DNA of 64,000 nucleotides. It comes from a virus. Where the stretch lies: positions 1 to 64,000 of the IMG/VR virus record IMGVR_UViG_3300010373_000006; one strand, 5' to 3'. The position numbers were made by a program, and so were the translations under genes. Under the pieces are notes generated by a model that was given only the letters and a program-made list of their open reading frames with translations, did not search any database and had not been told where the DNA came from. Below, one piece after another: positions 6,842-13,634 of the stretch (positions are counted from its first letter, which is position 1; every line of letters starts with the position of its first letter).

Positions 6842-6902
6842 AAAAAAACCACTGGCGGGCGCGACCGTCAAGGCCCTTCAAAGCTGGGCGGTCGCGTTCG
6901 CC
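6842..6902 (-). terminator. terminator of the leftward regulator gene
   Basis: Read leftward, GGCGAACGCGACCG pairs with CGGTCGCGCCCGCC (12 of 14 positions by normal pairing, the rest wobble or mismatch) and is followed after 5 bases by TTTTTTT (6842-6848). It lies just past the stop of the gene at 6914-7123. Confidence 0.5.
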
Positions 6903-6913
6903 GGGGCTACGAG

Positions 6914-7123
6914 TCAAGCCCCTTCCTCAAGACTCTCTTTGGCAATCTTCCCCACACGACGTCTCAGCGGCTCTCGAAGTATCTCGGTCAATAACTCAGC
7001 GACGGTGACGCCATCATGTTTCGCGACAATCTCAGCCCAGCCCAGCACCTTGGTATCAATCCTTGCCGTTCGGTCGGTTCGCTGGGAAGTCTTCGGACGC
7101 CCGCGTTGCCGCTTCTCAGTCAT
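6914..7123 (-). CDS. small regulator with GRPK hook and helix pair
   Basis: ATG 7123 follows GGAG by 9 bases; the longer frame to 7213 lacks a site. The 69-residue product starts TEKRQRGRPKTSQRTDRTARIDTKV and continues with two helices (GWAEIVAKHDGVTVAELLTEILREPLRRRV), a ribbon-helix-helix-like architecture. It is divergent from the operon at 7480 with shared inverted repeats, so it probably regulates both. Two similar small regulators occur at 11468-11698 and 29321-29572. Confidence 0.6.
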   Translation of the reverse strand: MTEKRQRGRPKTSQRTDRTARIDTKVLGWAEIVAKHDGVTVAELLTEILREPLRRRVGKIAKESLEEGA

Positions 7124-7156
7124 GACTTCGGACTCCATCACCCCGGGCACAATACC

Positions 7157-7296
7157 TCCAATCACTAGAACAAAGGGGATCGCGAGAGGAAAGCCCTTTC
7201 GCATTGGTTTCATTATATGTTTCGGTCACCGCAAAGCAAGATTCTAGCCGACGATTTGAGACACCGCTTGATTTCCAGTGATTGGAATCGTACAAT
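7157..7296. promoter_or_regulatory. divergent promoters with inverted operator copies
   Basis: Rightward: TTGATT (7268-7273), 17 bp, TACAAT (7291-7296). Leftward: TTGCTT (plus-strand 7234-7239), 16 bp, a perfect TATAAT (plus-strand 7212-7217). The 10-mer AGTGATTGGA occurs at 7277-7286 on the plus strand, inside the rightward promoter spacer, and at 7157-7166 on the minus strand, in the leftward leader. The rest of 7297-7479 is leader sequence with no gene I can support. Confidence 0.6.
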
Positions 7297-7479
7297 TTAC
7301 CCGGTGGCACCCAATGAACGCACCGCAGGCCAACGGGCAGTCAACGTGTCGGGGAGGCGGCTTCTCACCGTCTCTCGCCCAATGGTCGGCAGGATCGGGC
7401 GGTGTGCGGCGCGGCAAATGACGGGGGCCGCGCCGCCAGCCCCAAGAACGAAGCGAAGCGAGGAAGGGAGATAACGACC

Positions 7480-7842
7480 ATGACGACCCTCGAACGCGCC
7501 CTCGCCCGCGAATTCCGCCTACCCGACGGTCCCTGCCCAGAAGCACGGATCGACCGCACAGCACCGACCTACCACGGCGTACCGCTCGGGCTGTGGCAGG
7601 CGCACGGCTCGCCGCGGGAGGGGACGGAGCGATGGGAGCAACTCGTGGTTGCCGCGCGACGAGCCGACATCCGCCGACGGTTCGCGCCGGTCCTGATCGA
7701 CCTGGGGTACGGCCGAGCGCTCGAGGCGATCCTCGCGTGGGTGGCGAAGCGTGGGACGTTCGAGGGGTGCGAGGAGGTCGCGCCGTACCACTGGGCAGCG
7801 ATGGACGAGGCGCTAATGAGAGGGGAGGCCGACGAAAACTGA
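7480..7842 (+). CDS. hypothetical protein, 120 aa
   Basis: ATG 7480 follows GAAGGGAG by 9 bases. The soluble product (LAREFRLPDGPCPEARIDRT; YGRALEAILAWVAKRG) has no recognised domain. It is the first gene after the rightward promoter at 7268-7296 and overlaps the next start by 1 bp. Confidence 0.55.
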   Translation: MTTLERALAREFRLPDGPCPEARIDRTAPTYHGVPLGLWQAHGSPREGTERWEQLVVAARRADIRRRFAPVLIDLGYGRALEAILAWVAKRGTFEGCEEVAPYHWAAMDEALMRGEADEN

Positions 7843-8126
7843 TGGCCGTTTACGCTCGCCGACAACGCCCGACGCAGTTTACACCCTGGCCGTTCTACCA
7901 GCCAGGAGTGAACCTTGTTGCCGCTGAAACGCCGGACGAAATCGAGCGGGCCGCTAACACCTACATCCGCGACAGGGCGACTTGGCGCGACCTTGAAATC
8001 GCGCTCGAACTATCACGCAACAAGTACCACCGTGTTGGAGATATGCTTTTCGGCTTGTGGAACCGTAACGGTCGGGAAGAACTCCAGGTAATCCCAGCGT
8101 TTAGCCGACTTCGAGGGAGATCATGA
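7842..8126 (+). CDS. hypothetical protein, 94 aa
   Basis: ATG 7842 shares a base with the preceding TGA. The product is a mixed helical protein (ETPDEIERAANTYIRDRATW ... ALELSRNKYHRVGDML), basic at its end. It overlaps the following gene by 4 bp, which suggests a link with that recombination-type protein. The family is unknown. Confidence 0.5.
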   Translation: MAVYARRQRPTQFTPWPFYQPGVNLVAAETPDEIERAANTYIRDRATWRDLEIALELSRNKYHRVGDMLFGLWNRNGREELQVIPAFSRLRGRS

Positions 8127-9421
8127 GTACGGCATTAGCGCCGCGAGCAAACGGGCATGGCACACTGACGACCTTGCCATCGCTCGGCGCCGACCACGTC
8201 ATTGCAACGATGGAGACGACAAAGGCTGTCCGCACCTTCGTTCAGAACGAGATGAAGGACGGCCTAGACTTCGGGCTCATCCCCGGCGTTGCCAAGAAGT
8301 GTCTCTACAAACCGGGAGCCGAGAAGGTCAACCTTCTTTTCAACTGCTGGCCGCGACACCAGATCGAGCGGATTCCGGTCGAGTTCGGTGGTCCTTCGGT
8401 TGGACACATGGAAGTGGTCGTGAAAACGGAACTGATCAGCCGAGCGACCGACGAAGTGATCGGCGAGGGCTCGGGGTCATGCTCCACAATGGAGGGCCGC
8501 TACCGCTATCGCAAGGCCGGGCTCGTGTGCCCGAGCTGCGGACAGGAGAGCGTGATTCGCGGTAAGACGGAGTACGGCGGCGGCTTCATCTGCTTCGCGA
8601 AAAAGGGCGGCTGCGGTCAAAAGTTCCGAGACAATGACGCGGCCATTACCGGTCAGCCGCAAGGCCAGGCTGAAAACGAAAACGTTTGGGACGTGCGTAA
8701 CACGGTCCTCAAGATGGCGGTCAAGCGGGCCGATGTCGCGGCCGCGCTTTCGCTCGGGTGCCTCTCAGAAATCTTCACCCAGGACGTTGAAGACTTCAAG
8801 ACATTCGACATCGACGGAGGCAATGGGGACCACGGTACGCATAGCGAACCGGACGACCGCCCGACGCGCCATTCGGTCAACGAGGCATTCCCATCGCGTG
8901 AGCGTGAACGCGAGCGTCCCCAGAACAATAGCGGCCACGCATCAGGGCAATACGCCAGCCCCGAGCAAAGGGAAAAATACCTCGAGGGCCTGCGTGGTTG
9001 GATCGCTACGCAAAATGCCGCCTGGGTTGACTCCTGGCAAAACGCCACCGGCGCATGCACGCTCGACGGCCGCGATCTTCCCAAGGCGTGCGTCGAACCG
9101 ATGAATATTCATCAGGTTGACAGCCATCTCCTCAAGTGGTGCGTCGAAACGGGTCGTCTCGATCAACGCATCGTGCCCGAAGATACCAAGGTTCGGCAGC
9201 TCGGCCAGTACGTCGCAATCGTCTACTTCCGCGACAAGCGTGAACAACAGGCGATCGGACAAGAGATGAAGCGATACGCCAAGGAACAATTCGAGCGTCG
9301 GCGCGAGGACGTGTACCGGAAATGCCCGGACCTGATGGCGCCCGAAGATCGTGACGACGCGACTACCGCCGCTGTACCCGACGCTGGCGGGAACCCCGAC
9401 TACGAGAACGGCGGCGACTGA
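8123..9421 (+). CDS. conserved phage protein, possible Rad52-like annealing protein with zinc ribbon
   Basis: The 432-residue protein has an N-terminal domain (FVQNEMKDGLDFGLIPGV, KPGAEKVNLLF), a zinc ribbon inserted at about residues 136-172 (CPSC ... CFAKKGGC), then NTVLKMAVKRADVAAALSLG and FTQDVEDF. That K-x-A-x-K-R-A-x-x-A-A pattern resembles Sak/Rad52-type single-strand annealing proteins, and such proteins precede replication genes in many phages. The C-terminal third is a charged tail with a helical segment. I recognise a widespread phage family; the recombination role is inference. Confidence 0.5.
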   Translation: MSTALAPRANGHGTLTTLPSLGADHVIATMETTKAVRTFVQNEMKDGLDFGLIPGVAKKCLYKPGAEKVNLLFNCWPRHQIERIPVEFGGPSVGHMEVVVKTELISRATDEVIGEGSGSCSTMEGRYRYRKAGLVCPSCGQESVIRGKTEYGGGFICFAKKGGCGQKFRDNDAAITGQPQGQAENENVWDVRNTVLKMAVKRADVAAALSLGCLSEIFTQDVEDFKTFDIDGGNGDHGTHSEPDDRPTRHSVNEAFPSRERERERPQNNSGHASGQYASPEQREKYLEGLRGWIATQNAAWVDSWQNATGACTLDGRDLPKACVEPMNIHQVDSHLLKWCVETGRLDQRIVPEDTKVRQLGQYVAIVYFRDKREQQAIGQEMKRYAKEQFERRREDVYRKCPDLMAPEDRDDATTAAVPDAGGNPDYENGGD

Positions 9422-9468
9422 CCCACGACGGAGCGGGCGGGCACGGACGCCCTTTGGAGGCTGATAGC

Positions 9469-9804
9469 GTGGCACAAATGCTCCTCGATTTCGACGCGGC
9501 AACCACGGTCGCAACGACCTCGGAGCCGCTGACGATCGGGGAGCGGTTCCGGGCTTACGACGCACGGTTCCCGGTCGTGTTCACGCTCTTCAAGCGATTC
9601 GCCTACGAGGCCAAAGCCGCTGGCCGCACACGCTTCGGCGGCAAGGCAATTTGGGAACGCATCAGATGGTACTGTGATGTTGAGAAAGGAGGTGACGCGC
9701 CACGGCTAAACAACACCTACGTGAGCCGCTACGTGCGGAAGCTCTGCGAGGAGTGCCCGGACCTGGCGGACCTATTCGAGACCCGAGAACTCAAGAGCGA
9801 ATGA
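9469..9804 (+). CDS. conserved phage protein, GTG start
   Basis: GTG 9469 lies 8 bases after GGAGG. The 111-residue product carries FGGKAIWERIRWYCDVE and LNNTYVSRYVRKLCEECPDLADLFETR, a small conserved phage family found near replication and recombination genes. The biochemical role is not known to me. Confidence 0.6.
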   Translation: MAQMLLDFDAATTVATTSEPLTIGERFRAYDARFPVVFTLFKRFAYEAKAAGRTRFGGKAIWERIRWYCDVEKGGDAPRLNNTYVSRYVRKLCEECPDLADLFETRELKSE

Positions 9805-9816
9805 AAGGTGGTGATC

Positions 9817-10608
9817 GTGACCGAAGATCGCGACGACATGGCCTTCTGGTGGCCGATTTTGCAACGCTCTAGGGTTTCCGCCCCTAGGACGGTGCTTCTC
9901 ACGACCGACGTAGCGCTCTCGGACTTACTTGACGGCAAGACCCCGGAGAACTTCGACGGCTTTCTTTCGGCACTCCGCGCGATCTGCGACGGCATGGGCT
10001 ACCCATGCTTTCTCCGGACCGGCCAGACGAGCGGCAAGCACGACTGGCGGCGAACCTGCTACCTCAAGCGCGGCGAGGATCTGGTGAGCCACGTTGCCGC
10101 GCTGGTCGAGTTCTCCGAAATGGCCGACATGCTGGGACTCTCGACCCGGACGTGGGCCGTGAGGGAATTCCTGCAGTTGGAGCACTCATTCACGGCGTTC
10201 GACGGAATGCCGGTTGCTCGGGAGTTCCGGTGCTTTTTTGAGGGAGGGAAGTCCGAGCCGCTGTGCATGCACAGTTATTGGCCCGAAGATGCGATCCGCA
10301 ACGCTTCGGTGCCAGACTGGAAAGATCGGCTCGTCCTGATCAACTCGTGCAACCCGGACGATGTGAGTGATATTCAGGAGACGGTTCGCCGGGTGAGCCC
10401 ACACTTCGAGGGTAAGTGGTCCCTGGACGTTGTGCGGGCGAAGGACGGGCGGTTTTACGTGACCGACATGGCCGAGATGGAGCGGTCATTCCACTGGCAG
10501 GGTTGCCCCAACGATCCGCACCCTGAGCACCATCGACCCGAACTGACGGACGAGGAGCGGAACGTGATGGCGAGCGCGTGGTTGGTACCCGAAACCGAAA
10601 GGAGGTGA
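9817..10608 (+). CDS. ATP-grasp-like protein (D123-type)
   Basis: GTG 9817 directly follows the long ribosome-binding sequence AAAGGTGGTGATC; GTG 9808 and 9811 are alternatives. The 263-residue product shows ATP-grasp features: CFLRTGQTSGKHDW (nucleotide-binding loop region), VREFLQLEH, ARE-x-R-C-F-F, and WSLDVVRAKDGRFYVTDMAEM near residues 203-225, where the acidic metal ligands are expected. It resembles cell-division-cycle 123-like ATP-grasp proteins of phages. The substrate is unknown; ligation of a carboxylate and an amine is the family chemistry. Confidence 0.6.
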   Translation: MTEDRDDMAFWWPILQRSRVSAPRTVLLTTDVALSDLLDGKTPENFDGFLSALRAICDGMGYPCFLRTGQTSGKHDWRRTCYLKRGEDLVSHVAALVEFSEMADMLGLSTRTWAVREFLQLEHSFTAFDGMPVAREFRCFFEGGKSEPLCMHSYWPEDAIRNASVPDWKDRLVLINSCNPDDVSDIQETVRRVSPHFEGKWSLDVVRAKDGRFYVTDMAEMERSFHWQGCPNDPHPEHHRPELTDEERNVMASAWLVPETERR

Positions 10609-10610
10609 TC

Positions 10611-10904
10611 TTGTCTCTCGCCGACATCATCCGCCAATGCAAGGCCGCGACCCGTCGCCTCACGGCGACCAAGCCAGCGCGCAAGCCGCCCATCGGCCCC
10701 CGCCGCGCGGCATGGGGCAAGTCGCGATATCGCGGGGTCTACGTGACGCCCTACGGCCGCTGGCATGTTCAGATTCGCGTCGGGGGCAGGCTGTACGACG
10801 GTGGGACGTACCGCGACGAGGCCGTGGCGGCGGGAGCGTACAACGTGCTGGCGGCGGAACTGCTGAGGGATAAGGCGCGGCTCAATGTGATCGAGGGGAG
10901 GTGA
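10611..10904 (+). CDS. AP2-domain DNA-binding protein, TTG start
   Basis: TTG 10611 follows GAAAGGAGGTGATC, a 14-base match to the 16S rRNA tail. The 97-residue product has a basic N-terminal arm and one AP2/ERF-like domain: SRYRGVYVTPYGRWHVQIRV, then a G-x-Y-x-D-E-A-x-A-A-x-A-Y motif and KARLN. In phages this domain is often part of HNH homing endonucleases; here no HNH motif is attached, so it may be a stand-alone DNA-binding protein. Confidence 0.75.
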   Translation: MSLADIIRQCKAATRRLTATKPARKPPIGPRRAAWGKSRYRGVYVTPYGRWHVQIRVGGRLYDGGTYRDEAVAAGAYNVLAAELLRDKARLNVIEGR

Positions 10905-10907
10905 TCT

Positions 10908-11216
10908 GTGCCCGACGACCTCAATGACATCTCGAGGGTCGACTATTTCGAGGCCGTCTTGGCGCTTCGCAAATCGCCAAAGGAGATCGCGGTTTTCGTC
11001 TGCCACTTCGGCGGCTCCGCTTCAGACGTTACTGATCTGATCGAGTTTTGGAACGGCCTGACGGACATGGTTCCTTGGCAAGACCACCGTCGGTTTACAA
11101 GGGCTTGGCTTGCGACGTGCGCGTTTAGCCGGGATGCGGCAAAGGAACGCGACATACTCCGGGCGTTCATCTGGGGCGCGGCGAGAACGCTTAATCTCAC
11201 GAAGGAAGAGAGGTGA
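10908..11216 (+). CDS. hypothetical protein, GTG start
   Basis: GTG 10908 follows GGGGAGGTGATCT, which overlaps the previous stop. The 102-residue protein is acidic at the N terminus and helical (YFEAVLALRKSPKEIAVF; FTRAWLATCAF). It is not recognised. It is one of four consecutive genes with the same long ribosome-binding sequence. Confidence 0.5.
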   Translation: MPDDLNDISRVDYFEAVLALRKSPKEIAVFVCHFGGSASDVTDLIEFWNGLTDMVPWQDHRRFTRAWLATCAFSRDAAKERDILRAFIWGAARTLNLTKEER

Positions 11217-11219
11217 TCT

Positions 11220-11411
11220 GTGTCCGACGAAGCCGAACTGCAATGCGGCTGGTGCTTCCAACCCATCGCGGGCGGCTTCACGCGCTACTTCACCGAGGAC
11301 GAGGAGCCTCTTCACGAGAAGTGCCACGCGGAATACTGCGAATTCCTGGACGACGACGGCACGGATGACGAGTGGGAGGAGGTGGACGAAGAACCGCAGA
11401 TCATCTGGTGA
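11220..11411 (+). CDS. small acidic zinc-binding protein
   Basis: GTG 11220 follows AGAGGTGATCT. The 63-residue product has CGWC near residues 9-12 and a second pair, C35 and C40, enough for one zinc site, and a strongly acidic C-terminal half. DNA mimicry is conceivable for such an acidic tail but is speculation. Confidence 0.55.
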   Translation: MSDEAELQCGWCFQPIAGGFTRYFTEDEEPLHEKCHAEYCEFLDDDGTDDEWEEVDEEPQIIW

Positions 11412-11423
11412 TCATCCGACCTC

Positions 11424-11465
11424 GCGGGGAGCGCGCTGCTTGGGGGCGGGCGCTCTCCGCACCTC
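11424..11465. terminator. hairpin between convergent genes
   Basis: GCGGGGAGCGC (11424-11434) pairs with GCGCTCTCCGC (11450-11460) with one mismatch; rightward it is followed by ACCTCTTTT. It sits between the end of the rightward group and the end of the leftward regulator. Confidence 0.45.
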
Positions 11466-11467
11466 TT

Positions 11468-11698
11468 TTACTTCTCGCCGAGAATCTTCTTTGCCTCTGC
11501 CTTCAGTTCGCGCTCAACGACGGGCCGGAGCGCTTGCGAAACGTATTTGCCCAGGTCCATTTTCTTCATGCCTGACACCTGGACCGCTTTGTCGTAAACG
11601 TCTTGCTCGATCCGCACCGTGACCGTGGGTTCCCCTTTGGGACGCCCTGATTTTCTTGGTTGAGCCATTGGTTCCAGTTCCAGAAGCGCCGTCTGCAT
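11468..11698 (-). CDS. ribbon-helix-helix-type regulator
   Basis: ATG 11698 lies 4 bases after AAAGGAGG. The 76-residue product contains RKSGRPKGEPTVTVRIEQDVYDKAVQVSG followed by a helix-rich tail, the strand-helix-helix order of CopG/Arc-like proteins with a GRPK basic motif as in the gene at 6914. It is divergent from the tRNA-like/Mom region and probably controls the promoter at 11789. Confidence 0.65.
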   Translation of the reverse strand: MQTALLELEPMAQPRKSGRPKGEPTVTVRIEQDVYDKAVQVSGMKKMDLGKYVSQALRPVVERELKAEAKKILGEK

Positions 11699-11788
11699 CC
11701 AACCTCCTTTCAAAGTCTATCGGGTGATTCGGTCAACCTGCAACAAGATTATAGACAAGAGTTTCCGTGTGTCAATCGCAAGGTAACG

Positions 11789-11817
11789 TTGACACTGAAT
11801 CACAAGAATCGTAGAAT
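11789..11817 (+). promoter_or_regulatory. strong predicted promoter
   Basis: A perfect TTGACA (11789-11794), a 17-bp spacer and TAGAAT (11812-11817) make this one of the best promoters in the window. Transcription should begin near 11824, some 33 bases ahead of a tRNA-like fold and 122 bases ahead of the Mom-like gene. Confidence 0.65.
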
Positions 11818-11856
11818 TAGGCACTATGAAGAAAACCGAGGAGAAAATCGTGAATC

Positions 11857-11928
11857 GCGCGGGAGGTGTTCAAGGTGGCACGGCGTCCAACCAGGACGCA
11901 GGGGGCGGTTCGATCCCGGCCTCCGCGC
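11857..11928 (+). tRNA. tRNA-like element, probably degenerate
   Basis: A cloverleaf can be drawn. The acceptor GCGCGGG (11857-11863) pairs with 11922-11928, or a longer stem forms with one bulged G. The D arm GTGT/GCAC encloses a GG-containing loop. The anticodon stem GCGTC/GACGC (11883-11887, 11895-11899) is perfect. The T arm contains GGTTCGATCC with loop TTCGATC (11909-11915). Defects are an A instead of the invariant T before the anticodon position (loop CAACCAG), no clear U8 and one T-stem mismatch, so an amino acid cannot be assigned. It sits behind a strong promoter and may be a decayed tRNA or a tRNA mimic. Confidence 0.4.
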
Positions 11929-11945
11929 TTTCGTTTCGCATTGGG

Positions 11946-12563
11946 ATGAAGTGTGACGCTTTTGAGTTGGTGAAGCGGTTTCATTACTCGCATCGCATCC
12001 CTTCGAATATCCAACTTATCACAAGTCTTCATTCTCCGTGTGGTCTTTTCGGAGACGCGGGTGAGCCTGTGGCTGCGGCGATTTGGACGTTCCCGCCGAC
12101 GCGATGGAGTGAGATCGTTTGGGAACTCGCCCGACTTGTTCGTCGCCCTGGCCCAAGAATTCCCTTAACTCTTCTGATTCGTTTGTCCTGTTCGCATCTC
12201 AGGACATCCGGCGCGGATTTACTTGTCTCATTCGCCGACGCCACGCACGGGCATCACGGAGGCATCTATCAGGCGTGCGGCTGGCGTTACGGCGGCTTTC
12301 GTTCACCACGAATGGACGGCGTTCTCTACGAAGGCAAATTCATTACCGGAAGACGGGCGAATCATCTTTGGGGAACACAGTCTCCCGATCGTCTTGCTTC
12401 GCAGGGAATCACTGTTGATCCCCACTACGACGAAGGGAAACACCTCTATTGGAGGGCCTTATCGCGAACTGGCGAGGCCAAGGCGAAACGGCTCAGTTTG
12501 AAGGATCTCCCTTATCCGAAGCCGTCAAGAATCGACTCCCTCTCAACCCCTGGACAGCGATGA
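11946..12563 (+). CDS. Mom-like DNA modification protein
   Basis: From ATG 11946 the 205-residue product matches the Mom family of GNAT-fold enzymes: FELVKRFHYSHRIPSN at the start, GLFGDAGEPVAAAIW, WELARLV, and SFADATHGHHGGIYQACGWRYGG followed by H-L-W-G-T. Phage Mu Mom converts adenine in DNA to a carbamoylmethyl form that blocks restriction enzymes. An alternative start, GTG 11850, has a better ribosome-binding site (GAGGAG, 6 bases) but would translate through the tRNA-like element as a Gly-rich leader. Family recognition is good; the actual base product is inferred. Confidence 0.7.
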   Translation: MKCDAFELVKRFHYSHRIPSNIQLITSLHSPCGLFGDAGEPVAAAIWTFPPTRWSEIVWELARLVRRPGPRIPLTLLIRLSCSHLRTSGADLLVSFADATHGHHGGIYQACGWRYGGFRSPRMDGVLYEGKFITGRRANHLWGTQSPDRLASQGITVDPHYDEGKHLYWRALSRTGEAKAKRLSLKDLPYPKPSRIDSLSTPGQR

Positions 12564-12572
12564 CGTAGCGAC

Positions 12573-13634
12573 GTGGCTAAACCGCAACCTTCAGCGTGGG
12601 GAAAACTGAGTCAGGGGCAGAAATACATGCCCTGGGCATTGGACATTGCACGCGCCGTGTTCGCGCTCGGATTAGGGGAAAACGTCGGCATGCTCTTCTG
12701 GCACGTGGTCGAACAATCCTGGGCTCTCCCCCGCTTTCGCACTCGCGACAAGTGGTCGGATCCGCTCCCCGTATTGCTCAAGTGCTCCGACCTCGCCGAC
12801 GAGTGGGGAACGTCGCGGCAGCGGGTCCACGAGGCCAAGAAGTGGCTGGTCGCGTCACGCTTAATTTTGGAAGATTCGGACGGCGTTTGGGTCAATAAGA
12901 ATGCCCATGAATGGATCAATCCGAAGTGCGGCCAACCGCTCTTGAATGCAAAACAACTTGCTTATGCCACCGCTGCAAGGAGTCGCGGTGAGAGTGAAAC
13001 CTGTCACGGTACACCGTTACAAGATGACACGCATGGATGTCACGGTACACCGTTACAAGAGGGCGATAAGTGTCACGGTCTACCGTTACAACCCACACAT
13101 GCATGTCACGGTCTACCGTTACAAAATGACGACGTTTGTCACGGTACACCGTTACAAAATCCCTCGCGCGTAGAAGATCGCGTGCGCGAAAATAATAAAA
13201 AATCTGAAAAAGAAAATACTACTACTGAAGCCGAAGTAGACGCGGTTGATTCGTGGGCTCAAGGCGCATTCCGAGATCGCGGCATCTACGAACTCCAGAA
13301 CATCGGCCCCAACGTTCGCCTCTGGGTACGATCCCGATTCAAGGCCGCTTGGATCAGGGAGGCTCTTCTGGCCGGCGCAGCAAACGATCCCACGCACATC
13401 GTCAGATACGCCAACGGGTGCCTTCGGAAATGGGAAAAGGCCGGAGCTTCGACATCCGAGCAGGAAGCCGCGAAGGCTGCCAAAAAGGCTGAGTCCGAAC
13501 CGATCGTCTACCACGTCGCCTCCCCCGACGCCGACGTCCGGCTCGCTCGCATCGAAGCGAACCAACGTGAGAAGAACCGGAAACTTCAAGCCGAACTCGC
13601 GGCGAAGCATGCCGCGAAGGAGATGCCCCAATGA
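12573..13634 (+). CDS. phage replication initiator, lambda O-like, containing the origin
   Basis: The 353-residue product (GTG 12573; ATG 12627 is possible) has an N-terminal winged-helix-type domain (LLKCSDLADEWGTSRQRVHEAKKWL at about residues 66-90), a linker with five CHGTPLQ/CHGLPLQ repeats (about 145-195), and a C-terminal charged helical part. It immediately precedes DnaB with a 4-bp overlap. The linker DNA is an iteron array followed by an AT-rich stretch, the same arrangement as lambda O, where the origin lies inside the initiator gene. Initiator function is inferred from this layout. Confidence 0.7.
   Translation: MAKPQPSAWGKLSQGQKYMPWALDIARAVFALGLGENVGMLFWHVVEQSWALPRFRTRDKWSDPLPVLLKCSDLADEWGTSRQRVHEAKKWLVASRLILEDSDGVWVNKNAHEWINPKCGQPLLNAKQLAYATAARSRGESETCHGTPLQDDTHGCHGTPLQEGDKCHGLPLQPTHACHGLPLQNDDVCHGTPLQNPSRVEDRVRENNKKSEKENTTTEAEVDAVDSWAQGAFRDRGIYELQNIGPNVRLWVRSRFKAAWIREALLAGAANDPTHIVRYANGCLRKWEKAGASTSEQEAAKAAKKAESEPIVYHVASPDADVRLARIEANQREKNRKLQAELAAKHAAKEMPQ
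13002..13157. repeat. five origin iterons
   Basis: Five 21-bp copies of TGTCACGGT(A/C)(C/T)ACCGTTACAA start at 13002, 13038, 13071, 13104 and 13137, that is 36, 33, 33 and 33 bp apart, close to whole helical turns. Each has an inner near-palindrome ACGGT/ACCGT. They are in frame with the protein and encode its CHGxPLQ repeats. Confidence 0.85.
13183..13230. other. AT-rich unwinding region of the predicted origin
   Basis: Immediately right of the iterons, GAAAATAATAAAAAATCTG and the following AAAGAAAATACTACTACTG are strikingly A-rich on one strand in an otherwise GC-rich gene. This is where a duplex-unwinding element would be expected. Confidence 0.65.

Noticed and set aside
9685-9705. Internal AAAGGAGGTGA sequence inside the 9469-9804 gene
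   Set aside because: It looks like a strong ribosome-binding site but is not followed by a start codon at useful spacing; it is explained by the codons for Glu-Lys-Gly-Gly.
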